From positions 1-43,212 of the forward strand of contig CALEJF010000004.1 of the NCBI GenBank assembly GCA_937898625.1: 43,212 nt of DNA, read 5' to 3'. Of this stretch, positions 1-9,833 are shown one piece after another. The notes below the pieces were generated by a model, which worked only from the letters and a program-made list of their open reading frames with translations, was not told the origin of the DNA and ran no database searches. The number at the start of each line of letters is the position of its first letter. The first letter of the stretch is position 1. Both the position numbers and the translations under genes were made by a program. The stretch comes from an uncultured Clostridia bacterium (lineage in GTDB: Bacteria; Bacillota; Clostridia; Oscillospirales; Acutalibacteraceae).

Positions 1-3000
1 TGTCTTTTCCGGTTGTTCTGTTGAACTGAGCAGAGCTGTTGCGTTAATGCAAGGTATATTTCCTGCAAGATGACAGAATTTATCCTGTGTAATTACTGCT
101 TTTGCACCTGAATTCTTGAGTATGTAGTCTATTCTGTCCTGTGGATAGTTAGGGTCAATCGGTAAGTATGCATTTCCTCCTCGGATTATTCCATACACTG
201 CTCCGTACATTTCAAAGCTTCTCTCACAGATTACTGCGATTACACTCTTTTCAGCTGTAATAGAACGAATTTGATTATCTATTCTCTCTACATATGCCTT
301 GAAATCTCTGTATGTGATTTCTTCGTCATTTGCTTTTATACATACTTTATCTTCGTTCTTTGTTGCTTGTTCTTGGAAGAGTGAATAGAGGGTTGTGTTT
401 TCTTCTATGTCGTATGTATATTCTGTTGCATTGAAGTCTTTGAGTATTCTTTCCTTTTCTTCCTCGGTTAATACAGTTATGTCTTTGATTTGTGTTTCTT
501 CATTGAGGGCTTGTGTGAGAATACTCATATATTCCTCTATGAACTTCTTAATTGTTTCTTCTTTGTATAGGTCTGTTGAATACTCTGCAGATATTACTAC
601 ATTATCCCTTGTTGGGACAATGTTAAAGTTCAAATCACACTTAACTCCACCTAATTTTGCCGGAACTGATTCTGCCTCTTTATCTCCAAAGATAATTACA
701 GGTATTGCTTCGTTCTGATATGCAAACATTACATCAAACAATGGATTTCTGTTTGTACTTTGCTTATTAAGTTTCTTAACAAGTTCACCAAACGGATATG
801 CCTGATTTTCTATTGCAGAAATTGAGTTTTCTCTGATTTCTTGCATAAGTTCATTAATTGTCTTGTTTCCGTCTGTGTTTGTTCGAAGTACTACTGTATT
901 TACAAACATACCAATAGTATTAAGGAACTTACTGCTTCGTCCACTTATTGGCATACCTACACATATATCTTCATTTCCTGAATATTTTGAAAGAAGAATG
1001 TTGTAACATCCCATGTAGAATACATATGGAGTTATGTTCAGTTTCTTACATTTCTCCACAATTCTGTTATGTGTATTTATGTCAATATATTCATTAAACT
1101 GTGTACCTGTAAAGGTCTGTTTTTCAGGTCTTTGATAGTCTGTTGGCAAATTAATTTCAGTTATTTCCTCACTGAATACATTAAGCCAATATTTCTCATT
1201 TTCCTCTATATATGTATCTGTTACAGCAAATTCACCATACTGAACTGTTTCTGGCAATTCTCTTTCCATATACAGTTCATTGAGTTCTTTACACAATACA
1301 GTCATAGATTCACCATCTACTATGATATGATGAGCTACTACCATAATTGTATTGTCATAGTATCCTACTCTAAGAAGCGGTGCAGAATTCAAATTAAATG
1401 GAGTATTAAACAGAGAAATATCTTCACTGTCAAGCTTTTGAATTTCAACTGCTACTGTATCGTTAATAACCTGAACAATCTGTCCGTCTCGGTTTTCAAA
1501 ACTTGTTCTCAATCCTTCGTGACGTTTAATTAACTCATTAACAGCTTTTTCCAGTTTTTCAACATTCAATTCTTCTGCTTTAAATGCTGCTACGATATTG
1601 TAATGTACAGACTCAGGACTCATAATCTGAGATGTATATATTCTCATCTGTGCTGCTGTTGCCGGTATAACTGAAGAATATTCTATTGTTTCTTCTTTTT
1701 CTGTTTTTACAGTTAACTCTTTTGCAAGACTCTGAATATCTTTTGCTTCAAAGATAGATTTTATTACTACTGTATATCCCTTATCTTCAAGTTCACTTAC
1801 AAGTTCAATTGCTTTAAGTGAGTCACCACCTATATCAAAGAAATTATCTATTACACTTACTTTCTCTGCTTTAAGCACTCTTTCTATTGCTTCTGTAAGA
1901 GTTCTTTCTTCTTCGGTCTGTGGTGCTACATATTCTGTTTCTGTACTGATATTCTCAAGGTCTATCTCCGGTAATGCATTTCTATTGGCTTTTCCGCTTG
2001 CTGTCATTGGCATCTTATCAAGATGTGTGAATATATGCGGTACCATATATTTTGGTAATTTTGTTCCGAGAATTGTTCTGAATTCCTTTGCATCTACTTC
2101 TCTTCCTGTATAGAATGCACAGATTAGCTGACGGTCTTCTTTATCCTTACGCACAACTACTACTGCACGTTCAACACCATCAACATTTTGCAATACACTT
2201 TCTATTTCTCCAAGTTCTATTCTCAATCCTCTGATTTTTACCTGGAAATCTTTTCTACCTATGAACACAAGATTTCCATCTTCACGCCAATATGCATGGT
2301 CTCCTGTTCGGTAGAGTTTTCCTTCTCCAAATGGATTATCGATAAACTTTTCTTTCGTGAGTTCAGGTTGATTAAGATAACCGCTTGATACAGACTCACC
2401 CGCAATACAAAGTTCACCCATTACTCCTATTGGTGTTGGGTTTAAATACTTATCTACAACATACATCTGTGTATTTGCTATACCATGACCTATTGTTATC
2501 TCATCAGTAAATGTATCTGTATCTACAAAAGCTGACCAGATTGGCACTTCTGTTACACCATAGATATTATATATCTTTGCATTTGTCAATTCTTTAAGTT
2601 CTTTAAGATATGATACTTCCATAGCTTCACCACCAAGAAGTATTGCCTTAACATCTCTTAAAAACTCTCTTTGACTTGGTTCTTTCGTCAATGCCTTAAG
2701 CTTTGTTGGTGTTGTCTGCAAGAAATCTCCTCTTTCTCTTGTGAGAAGTCTATTAAGAGCATACTGATTTCTGCATTCCTGTTCATCTGCAAGCACAACT
2801 CTTAAACCATTGACAAGTGTTGCAATAGTTTCTGTTACGAATATATCAAAGCTACAAGTTGAAATTGAAACGATTGCTTCAAAGTCTTCTTTAATAATCT
2901 TACCAAAAATATTATGTCCATTTCTTGAAATGTAGTTTACAACATTTCTATGTCTTGCCATTACTCCCTTTGGTTGTCCTGTACTACCTGATGTGTAAAT

Positions 3001-6000
3001 ACAATAGCAAAGTGAGTCATTTGTCATTTCTACATTTGGATTTGTTTTATTGTCAGATGCTAAAAGAGAGTCTATGTTTTCTTCGGACACAACAAGTCTT
3101 GCTTTTGTGTCTTTACACATATATTCAATTCTCTCTTTTGGAAGTTCAGAATCGATTGGCAAGTATGCTGCACCTGTTTTGAGTATGCCGAATAAAGCCG
3201 ACAAAAGATAACTCTTTCTCGGTAACATTAAGCCTACAATATCACCTTTGCCAATGCCTTTTTCGATGAGATTGTTTGCTATTCTATTTGCCTCTTCGTT
3301 TAATTCTCTGTATGTAACTTTCTTATCGCTTGCTACTACTGCTACCTTTTCCGGTGTTCTTTCTGCCTGTTCTTCAAACAACTCATGAATACACTTTTCC
3401 CTTGCATATTCTTCTGCTGTTGCATTGAACTCCTTGAGTATTCTTTCCTTTTCTTCCTCGGTTAATACAGTTATGTCTTTGATTTGCTTTGTTGCATCAA
3501 GAGATGTGTTAAGGATAGAGATATATCCTTCAACAAAGTTCCGGATTTCTCTTTCTGTATACATCTCATTTGCATAAGACGTTCTTATTGAATAGTTATT
3601 GTTTTCTTTAAGAATTGTGACAGTGAGATTGAATTCTGTCTGTTCTTCAAAGGATATGAGTTGTGGTGCAAGTGGTCCATTTTCAATATCAGATGAGTCC
3701 CCGATAAAGTAGTTTTCAAATACAAACAAGGCGTCAACTGATTTAGCATCAATATTGCTTGTTTTGTAAATCTCTGCAAGCGGTAAAATACCGTTTGTAT
3801 TTGCGTTGATTGTCTGACTTTGTGTGTCCTTTAAAAGGTCTGCAAGAGTACTGTTTTCGTTAGTCTGTATTCTCACAGGAACAGTGTTTACGAAGAGTCC
3901 CACTGTGCTTTCGATGTTTTTAAGTGGAATACTTCTACCTGATATTACCTTGTCATAGATAATGTCTTCACTTCCTGAGTACTTCTGTAATGCAATACTG
4001 AATACACATTCAAATACAGAGTTAGAGGAGACCTTGTTTTTCTTTGCAAACTGTTCAATATTTTGGGATAACTCGTCACTCAGAGGTGTTGTGAAGGTAA
4101 CTATATCCTCGTTCTTGTTATTATCTTTCTTTTCTTTTCCATAGATATGTGAGATTTCACTATTTGCCAGCAAGTTCTGCCAATATCCTGTTACTTTTTC
4201 TGTATTCTGTTTTCTTATCCAATTTACATACTCTGCATAAGAAGTCTGTGACAAAACCTCTTTTTCGATTTCGTCTGTTAATTCTTCTGTAGTTGTTCCA
4301 CTTATTAGTTTACCGTAATATCTCTGTAAATCATTTATGAGTACTGGAAAACACCATCCATCAAGAATAATATGGTGTGTATGAATAAGCATAAATCGTT
4401 CATCGGAAAAATCCACAATAGTAACTCTGAATAAAGAATCTCTCTGCAAATCAATAACTTTTTTCATATCTTCATCCACAATTTTATCCAATGTTTCTTG
4501 TGAAAATGCTTTTGTTTGCTCTAAAATTTTGAATTCAGGTTTTCTGTTTTCGAGAATAACCTGCTTAATTGCACCTGTGGATTTAAGCACTGTAAAGGCT
4601 GATTTGAGTACTGGATGACGGAGCGAGAGTAACTCCACACTCTTCCTCATTATTTCTAAATCAGTTTCCTTATTAATTTTACACAAATTATGAAGGTGAT
4701 ATGTTTTTGTGTCACGACTTTGGAAATATTGGGCATAAATACCCTTCTGTGATGGAGTTAAACCATATGTATCTTCAATATTGTTGCCATATGTTTCTTT
4801 CAACTCATTCAGTTCAACTTCTGTGAGTTCATCATCTGAAAAGTCTGAACGAGTCTTTATTACGGTATCCGTTGTTGTACATACTTCTACAATCTTTTCA
4901 ATTTGGTTTTTTAATTCCTGTCCTAATTCTTCACAAATATTCTTCTTGTGGTTACATTCAGGTACAGAAATACCCACTGTTAAGGCATTATCTGTAACAT
5001 AACAGCTGACATTGATTTTCCCCGGGAATACAGAGGTATTACCATTAAATGCTACCAACTTGTTTTCTCTGTTTTCATTTACAATGCTGTTATTGTAGAA
5101 ATTGAAGACTATATCTGTATTCTTATGGAATCCTTCGTTTAAAAGAAGATATTCTATACCATTCTTTGGTATTCTTCTTACTGTTTCCTTTATATTAATC
5201 AATTCTTCATCTACATTATGACTGTTATTAACTACAACAGGATAACATGAGGTAAACCAACCGATTGTTCGTTCTGTGGCGATTGCTTTATGAAGTTCTG
5301 TTCTGCCATGGCTTTCAACCATTATTCCTACTGAACCTTCTGCTATTTTTCCTGCTGCAAGTCCTAATGCTGTTAAGAGTACCTCATTAGTTCTTGTTGA
5401 GTATATGTTATTTACTTCATTAATGAGTTTATCTGAAAGTGCCTTATCGAGAGTAAAGCTATATTCCTCTGCCTCATTTTCTTCATTTACAGAAAGAGTA
5501 TCAGCATTCTGGAGTTTTACCTTAACATTTTTCCAATACTCCCTGTTCATTTCCGGCATTGTTTCAGAATATGCTATGAGTTCTTCATTCCAATGCTTAA
5601 AGGATGCAGTTTTTGCAGGAAGAGAAATTTTTTCCTGATTCTTTATCTCATTGACAACTGTTGTGAAGTCCTTCATAAGCACTTCCCATGATACCAAATC
5701 AATCAAGAAATGGTGTACTGTTATGCTTACAAGATTTTCTTTTTCTGTTTTACAGAATACTACATCAACAAGCTTATCTTCTAACTTCTTATTCCCTAAA
5801 TACCCTGTTGCCTTATCTGTATCATTGATATTTATTGTGCTGAACGAATATACTTCTCTCTCGTTTGATGGTAGAACTTCTATCCCATTATCAGTAAATG
5901 TGCCTCTTAACATATCATGGTGAGAAACAAGTATATTCAATGCTTTTCTTACTGTTTCCTCATCACAATCTACAGAGATGATAACATTGTGTACAAAGTC

Positions 6001-9000
6001 TTCTGCAATTGTATCTCGTTCATTAAGGTATGCACGCATAATTGGAGTAAATGGAATGAGTCCGTTTACTTCCTCTTGGTCATAAATGGTCTTGTTTGAT
6101 GTTGACTTCATAGCCCTTGCGATATCTGACAGAGTATCTCTCTGCATTATATCTGCAACATGAAGCTCATAACCCTTTTCTTCAAGTTCTGATACAACAT
6201 AGATTGCTGTAATTGAGTCACCACCCACATTAAAGAAGTTATCAAGCATATTAACATTATTTACGCTTAATACGGATGAAATAACCTCTGCAAGTGCTTT
6301 TTCTTCTTCGGTCTGTGGTGCTGCATATTCTGTTTCTGTACTGATATTCTCTAGGTCTATCTCCGGTAATGCTTTTCTGTCAAGTTTACCGCTTACAGTC
6401 ATTGGCATATCAGTAAGTTTTGTGAATATATGCGGAACCATGTATTTAGGTAATTTTGTGCCGAGAATTGTTCTGAAGTCCTTTGCTTCTATTTCTCTTC
6501 CTGTATAGAAGGCACAGATACTTTCATTCCTTACAACAACGGCGCACTGAACCACACCATCAACTTCTGCGATAGCGTTCTCTATTTCTCCTAATTCTAT
6601 TCTCTGTCCATGAATTTTTACCTGGAAGTCATTTCTTCCCACATAACAGATTTGACCGTCTTCTCTCCAATATGCTAAGTCTCCTGTTTTGTAGAGCTTT
6701 CCTTCGCCGAACGGATTGTTGATGAATTTTTCTTCTGTGAGTTCTTGGTTGTTAAGATAACCTTGTCCTACATTCACACCTGCAATACAAAGTTCACCCA
6801 CTACTCCTATTGGTGTTGGGTTCATGTATTTATCTACTATGTGAAGTTGTGTATTGTAGATTGGCTTTCCTATCGGCACCGGGTCTGTGTCTGTTGGTAC
6901 ACATGGGTAATAGCTTACATCAACTGCACATTCTGTCGGTCCGTACAGATTATGTAAAGTTACTTTTTCGTAATCATACATCTTGTAGAATCTGTTAATA
7001 TGATTTGCTGTTAATGCTTCTCCTGATAGGAATACATATTTTACTGAACTGAATTTTTCTTGTTCTTCTTTGTTGTTCTCAAGATATGTTAAGAACAAGT
7101 CGAATACGGATGGTACAAAGTGTAAATGTGTTACCTTGTTCTTTTCTGTTTCCTGAAGTATTTTTGCAGGTAAGAAATGTTCATCCGGTTTTGATGCACA
7201 TAATGTTCTGCCTGTTATTCCCCACCAGAAAAGTTCCCATACTGATACATCAAATGTATATGGTGTTTTCTGCAAGATTACATCATTTTCTTCTAACGGA
7301 TAGAAATCATCCATCCACAATATTCTGTTTATTGCAGACTTATGACTTATCTTTGCTCCCTTTGGATTTCCCGTACTACCTGATGTATAGATTACATATG
7401 CTGTATCTTCTTCATTTGCAAGGATTTCTGTCTTTTCCGGTTGTTCTGTTGAACTGAGCAGAGCTGTTGCGTTAATGCAAGGTGTATTTCCTGCAAGATG
7501 ACAGAACTTCTCCTGTGTTACTACTGCTTTTGCATTTGAATTAGAAAGTATGTAGTCTATTCTGTCCTGCGGATAATTCGGGTCTATCGGTAAGTATGCA
7601 TTACCTCCACGAATTATTCCATACACTGCTCCGTACATTTCAAAGCTTCTTTCACAGATTACTGCAACTACACTCTTTTCTTCTTTTGTAATTGCTCGTA
7701 CTTTACTATCAAGTCTTTCTGCATATGCCTTGAAATCTTTAAATGTGATTTCTTCATCATTTGCCTTTATACATACTTTTTCCCTATTTTCTTCACTTGC
7801 TTTCTCAAACATCGAGTAAAGTGTTGTGTTTTCTTCTATGTCGTATGTATTTTCTGTATCATTGAAATCGCAAAGGATTTTTTGCTTTTCTGACTTTGAA
7901 ATCATTTCCAATTCAGAGATACTTTTATCTGGATTTTCAAGTGCATTTTCTGCTAATGCAACTATTGATTTGAGCATAATCTGAATATCTTTTTCACTGA
8001 AATATGCTGTTCTGTAACGGATTTTAAGATTGTGCCTACCCTCATCAAAAGTCTGAAGATGCATCTCAACCGGAACAGAAAGTGAATTGCTATAAGGAAT
8101 TCGCATCTCATATTCCTCGTTTGGAGTAAACTCCTGGAAGTCGAAAACAACATCAAAAAGCTGATTGACAGAAAACCCATTTTCGTTTAACAAATCCTTA
8201 ATGTCCTGCTGAGTGAAGCTTTGATGTCTGAAAAGGTTCATTTGTGAATTTTCAATTCGCCTTGCATTATCAATAAACGAATCGTTTGTTACATTGATAA
8301 CAAGTGGTACTAAATGCATATAAAGACCGATTGTATTAAGTTCGTCGGCAGTTGTTCGGTTAAATACAGGTACACCAATTGTAAAGTTCTCAATACCATA
8401 CATTCTATGAAGATATTCTGTATTTACCGCGTTGAAAAACGATGCAGGAGTAATTTCTTTTTCATCACAAAGTACCTTTATTTTGTTATAAAGCTCTTCA
8501 GATATAGGGTGATTCAACTCAGTTGACGAAAAATCAATGGCTTTTTCTGCTGTTGGGAAAATCTGACTCTGAGGATTGCTTGAAAACTCTTTCAGCCAGA
8601 ATTCCTTTGATTTTACATATCTTCGTGAGTGTTTGTATTTTTCTTCTTTTTCAACATAAGCAGGATATTTTTGAATTACCGGCGTAAAATTCTCATTTTT
8701 CAAGAAATTGTTGATATGTTCAGACATAACAAGAGCGCTGTATCCGTCAACTACAATATGGTGAGCGTTAATCATAACACCAGATGTAGTTGGAGTCTGG
8801 AAAATTGCACAATCGACCAAAAGTCCATATCGGTCAATAGGCTCATTGAGAAAATCCTGAGCTCTTTTCATAAGTTCTTCTTCGGTTTCTACTTGCCAGA
8901 AACGATAGTTTATATACTCGTGTTCTCTAACATCTGCAACAATTCCATCTTCGGTTTCAACAAGTTTTACACGAAGGCTGTCATGAGTTTCAACAAGTTT

Positions 9001-9138
9001 GTTATATGCATTGTTAATTTCTTCGTAGGAATATACTTTTGGGAATATCTCCATAACACCCTGATTCCAGATTTGACTGTCCAGAGTGAAATTTTTGTTG
9101 TAGAAATTCCTTTGCGATGATGTAAGTTTGAACCTCAT
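1..9138 (-). CDS. Multimodular nonribosomal peptide synthetase, C-A-PCP-E-C-A-PCP-C-A, 3' end outside window
   Basis: 3046 codons are visible and the frame is open to the window edge. ATG at 9138 is preceded by GAGGAG (9147-9152). Approximate residues: C1 1-430 (HHIVVDG near 126), A1 436-916, PCP1 936-1006 (GGDS), E 1010-1453 (HHFLIDLVSW and GWFTSCYPV, typical of epimerisation domains), C2 1456-1903 (HHIILDG), A2 1913-2393, PCP2 2403-2473 (GGDS), C3 2483-2903 (HHIIVDG), A3 from 2906, cut before its pocket. Alignment by eye to the GrsA positions gives A1 D-V-W-H-F-S-L-V-D, a serine-type code, and A2 D-I-T-Q-L-G-I-I-W, close to the glycine code D-I-L-Q-L-G-L-I-W. C1 at the N-terminus, beside an acyl ligase and carrier protein, suggests lipo-initiation. 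C2 after E should accept a D-residue donor. Inferred product: acyl-D-Ser-Gly-X. Release domain and product unknown. Confidence 0.96.
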   Translation of the reverse strand, partial: MRFKLTSSQRNFYNKNFTLDSQIWNQGVMEIFPKVYSYEEINNAYNKLVETHDSLRVKLVETEDGIVADVREHEYINYRFWQVETEEELMKRAQDFLNEPIDRYGLLVDCAIFQTPTTSGVMINAHHIVVDGYSALVMSEHINNFLKNENFTPVIQKYPAYVEKEEKYKHSRRYVKSKEFWLKEFSSNPQSQIFPTAEKAIDFSSTELNHPISEELYNKIKVLCDEKEITPASFFNAVNTEYLHRMYGIENFTIGVPVFNRTTADELNTIGLYMHLVPLVINVTNDSFIDNARRIENSQMNLFRHQSFTQQDIKDLLNENGFSVNQLFDVVFDFQEFTPNEEYEMRIPYSNSLSVPVEMHLQTFDEGRHNLKIRYRTAYFSEKDIQIMLKSIVALAENALENPDKSISELEMISKSEKQKILCDFNDTENTYDIEENTTLYSMFEKASEENREKVCIKANDEEITFKDFKAYAERLDSKVRAITKEEKSVVAVICERSFEMYGAVYGIIRGGNAYLPIDPNYPQDRIDYILSNSNAKAVVTQEKFCHLAGNTPCINATALLSSTEQPEKTEILANEEDTAYVIYTSGSTGNPKGAKISHKSAINRILWMDDFYPLEENDVILQKTPYTFDVSVWELFWWGITGRTLCASKPDEHFLPAKILQETEKNKVTHLHFVPSVFDLFLTYLENNKEEQEKFSSVKYVFLSGEALTANHINRFYKMYDYEKVTLHNLYGPTECAVDVSYYPCVPTDTDPVPIGKPIYNTQLHIVDKYMNPTPIGVVGELCIAGVNVGQGYLNNQELTEEKFINNPFGEGKLYKTGDLAYWREDGQICYVGRNDFQVKIHGQRIELGEIENAIAEVDGVVQCAVVVRNESICAFYTGREIEAKDFRTILGTKLPKYMVPHIFTKLTDMPMTVSGKLDRKALPEIDLENISTETEYAAPQTEEEKALAEVISSVLSVNNVNMLDNFFNVGGDSITAIYVVSELEEKGYELHVADIMQRDTLSDIARAMKSTSNKTIYDQEEVNGLIPFTPIMRAYLNERDTIAEDFVHNVIISVDCDEETVRKALNILVSHHDMLRGTFTDNGIEVLPSNEREVYSFSTININDTDKATGYLGNKKLEDKLVDVVFCKTEKENLVSITVHHFLIDLVSWEVLMKDFTTVVNEIKNQEKISLPAKTASFKHWNEELIAYSETMPEMNREYWKNVKVKLQNADTLSVNEENEAEEYSFTLDKALSDKLINEVNNIYSTRTNEVLLTALGLAAGKIAEGSVGIMVESHGRTELHKAIATERTIGWFTSCYPVVVNNSHNVDEELINIKETVRRIPKNGIEYLLLNEGFHKNTDIVFNFYNNSIVNENRENKLVAFNGNTSVFPGKINVSCYVTDNALTVGISVPECNHKKNICEELGQELKNQIEKIVEVCTTTDTVIKTRSDFSDDELTEVELNELKETYGNNIEDTYGLTPSQKGIYAQYFQSRDTKTYHLHNLCKINKETDLEIMRKSVELLSLRHPVLKSAFTVLKSTGAIKQVILENRKPEFKILEQTKAFSQETLDKIVDEDMKKVIDLQRDSLFRVTIVDFSDERFMLIHTHHIILDGWCFPVLINDLQRYYGKLISGTTTEELTDEIEKEVLSQTSYAEYVNWIRKQNTEKVTGYWQNLLANSEISHIYGKEKKDNNKNEDIVTFTTPLSDELSQNIEQFAKKNKVSSNSVFECVFSIALQKYSGSEDIIYDKVISGRSIPLKNIESTVGLFVNTVPVRIQTNENSTLADLLKDTQSQTINANTNGILPLAEIYKTSNIDAKSVDALFVFENYFIGDSSDIENGPLAPQLISFEEQTEFNLTVTILKENNNYSIRTSYANEMYTEREIRNFVEGYISILNTSLDATKQIKDITVLTEEEKERILKEFNATAEEYAREKCIHELFEEQAERTPEKVAVVASDKKVTYRELNEEANRIANNLIEKGIGKGDIVGLMLPRKSYLLSALFGILKTGAAYLPIDSELPKERIEYMCKDTKARLVVSEENIDSLLASDNKTNPNVEMTNDSLCYCIYTSGSTGQPKGVMARHRNVVNYISRNGHNIFGKIIKEDFEAIVSISTCSFDIFVTETIATLVNGLRVVLADEQECRNQYALNRLLTRERGDFLQTTPTKLKALTKEPSQREFLRDVKAILLGGEAMEVSYLKELKELTNAKIYNIYGVTEVPIWSAFVDTDTFTDEITIGHGIANTQMYVVDKYLNPTPIGVMGELCIAGESVSSGYLNQPELTKEKFIDNPFGEGKLYRTGDHAYWREDGNLVFIGRKDFQVKIRGLRIELGEIESVLQNVDGVERAVVVVRKDKEDRQLICAFYTGREVDAKEFRTILGTKLPKYMVPHIFTHLDKMPMTASGKANRNALPEIDLENISTETEYVAPQTEEERTLTEAIERVLKAEKVSVIDNFFDIGGDSLKAIELVSELEDKGYTVVIKSIFEAKDIQSLAKELTVKTEKEETIEYSSVIPATAAQMRIYTSQIMSPESVHYNIVAAFKAEELNVEKLEKAVNELIKRHEGLRTSFENRDGQIVQVINDTVAVEIQKLDSEDISLFNTPFNLNSAPLLRVGYYDNTIMVVAHHIIVDGESMTVLCKELNELYMERELPETVQYGEFAVTDTYIEENEKYWLNVFSEEITEINLPTDYQRPEKQTFTGTQFNEYIDINTHNRIVEKCKKLNITPYVFYMGCYNILLSKYSGNEDICVGMPISGRSSKFLNTIGMFVNTVVLRTNTDGNKTINELMQEIRENSISAIENQAYPFGELVKKLNKQSTNRNPLFDVMFAYQNEAIPVIIFGDKEAESVPAKLGGVKCDLNFNIVPTRDNVVISAEYSTDLYKEETIKKFIEEYMSILTQALNEETQIKDITVLTEEEKERILKDFNATEYTYDIEENTTLYSLFQEQATKNEDKVCIKANDEEITYRDFKAYVERIDNQIRSITAEKSVIAVICERSFEMYGAVYGIIRGGNAYLPIDPNYPQDRIDYILKNSGAKAVITQDKFCHLAGNIPCINATALLSSTEQPEKT

Positions 9139-9205
9139 TTTTGATACTCCTCAAAGTGATATTGTTTTTTGTGCACAACAATTATAGATAATTATAATTA
9201 AATTT

Positions 9206-9234
9206 ATTATATATACAAACGTACACAAAGTCAA
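9206..9234 (-). promoter_or_regulatory. Sigma-A-type promoter of the NRPS gene
   Basis: On the minus strand there is TTGACT, a 17-nt spacer and TATAAT. The -10 box lies about 68 nt upstream of the NRPS start codon. It is divergent from the panD promoter. Confidence 0.75.
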
Positions 9235-9318
9235 GATTCCGGCTCATATATACATGTAAAAATCCTGTTAAATTCGGCTAAAAATGGTAGTTTTACTCTT
9301 TATCCGTCAACATATATC

Positions 9319-9347
9319 TTGTGTTAATGAGAATAGTATGATATAAT
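9319..9347 (+). promoter_or_regulatory. Promoter of the panD-ligase-carrier operon
   Basis: TTGTGT, a 17-nt spacer and TATAAT lie about 62 nt upstream of the panD ATG. With the NRPS promoter it forms a divergent pair in a 271-bp gap, so a shared regulator could act on both. Confidence 0.7.
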
Positions 9348-9409
9348 TATATAAACTCGCCATTTGGGTGGATATTTTTACGGAAGTATAGATTAAAAGA
9401 GGTATAAAA

Positions 9410-9793
9410 ATGTATCTTACAATGTTGAAAAGCAAAATTCATCGTGCAACTGTAACCCAATCCGAACTGAATTATGTTGGTAGTATTACAATTGACAAAG
9501 CATTGATGGATGCTGCGGGCTTACTTGAATACGAAAAAGTTCAAATTGCTGATATTGATAATGGTAATAGATTTGAGACCTATATAATCGCAGGTGAGGA
9601 AAATAGTGGCTGTATTTGTCTTAATGGTGCGGCTGCAAAGTGTGTCGAAGTGGGTGATAAGGTTATAATTATGGCTTATGTTCAAATGACACCTGAAGAG
9701 AATGAAAACCATTTCCCAAAAGTTGTTTTTGTGGATGACCAAAATGCTATTTTGGAAGTTGTTAACTACGAAAAACATGGTGAAATAAAATAA
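9410..9793 (+). CDS. panD: Aspartate 1-decarboxylase (pyruvoyl type)
   Basis: 127 aa, the usual size of PanD. It converts L-aspartate to beta-alanine, the precursor of pantothenate and so of the 4'-phosphopantetheine arm. The N-terminus (LKSKIHRATVT) and the self-cleavage site Gly24-Ser25 in YVGSIT are intact; Ser25 becomes the pyruvoyl group. Also present are RFETYIIAGE and the ICLNGAAAK and VGDKVII stretches typical of the family. The start is backed by AAGAGG a few bases upstream. It is the first gene of an operon divergent from the NRPS, and no panB or panC is nearby. That suggests either local supply of cofactor for carrier domains or beta-alanine as a building block. The enzyme assignment is firm; its role in the peptide pathway is inferred. 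Confidence 0.95.
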   Translation: MYLTMLKSKIHRATVTQSELNYVGSITIDKALMDAAGLLEYEKVQIADIDNGNRFETYIIAGEENSGCICLNGAAAKCVEVGDKVIIMAYVQMTPEENENHFPKVVFVDDQNAILEVVNYEKHGEIK

Positions 9794-9833
9794 ACAAATA
9801 AAAACAATACACAAAGGAGAGGTGAATTGTAAA

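Noticed and set aside
1..9120. Many plus-strand frames of 60-160 codons
   Set aside because: They are shadows of the NRPS gene, which reads continuously on the minus strand with all domain motifs.
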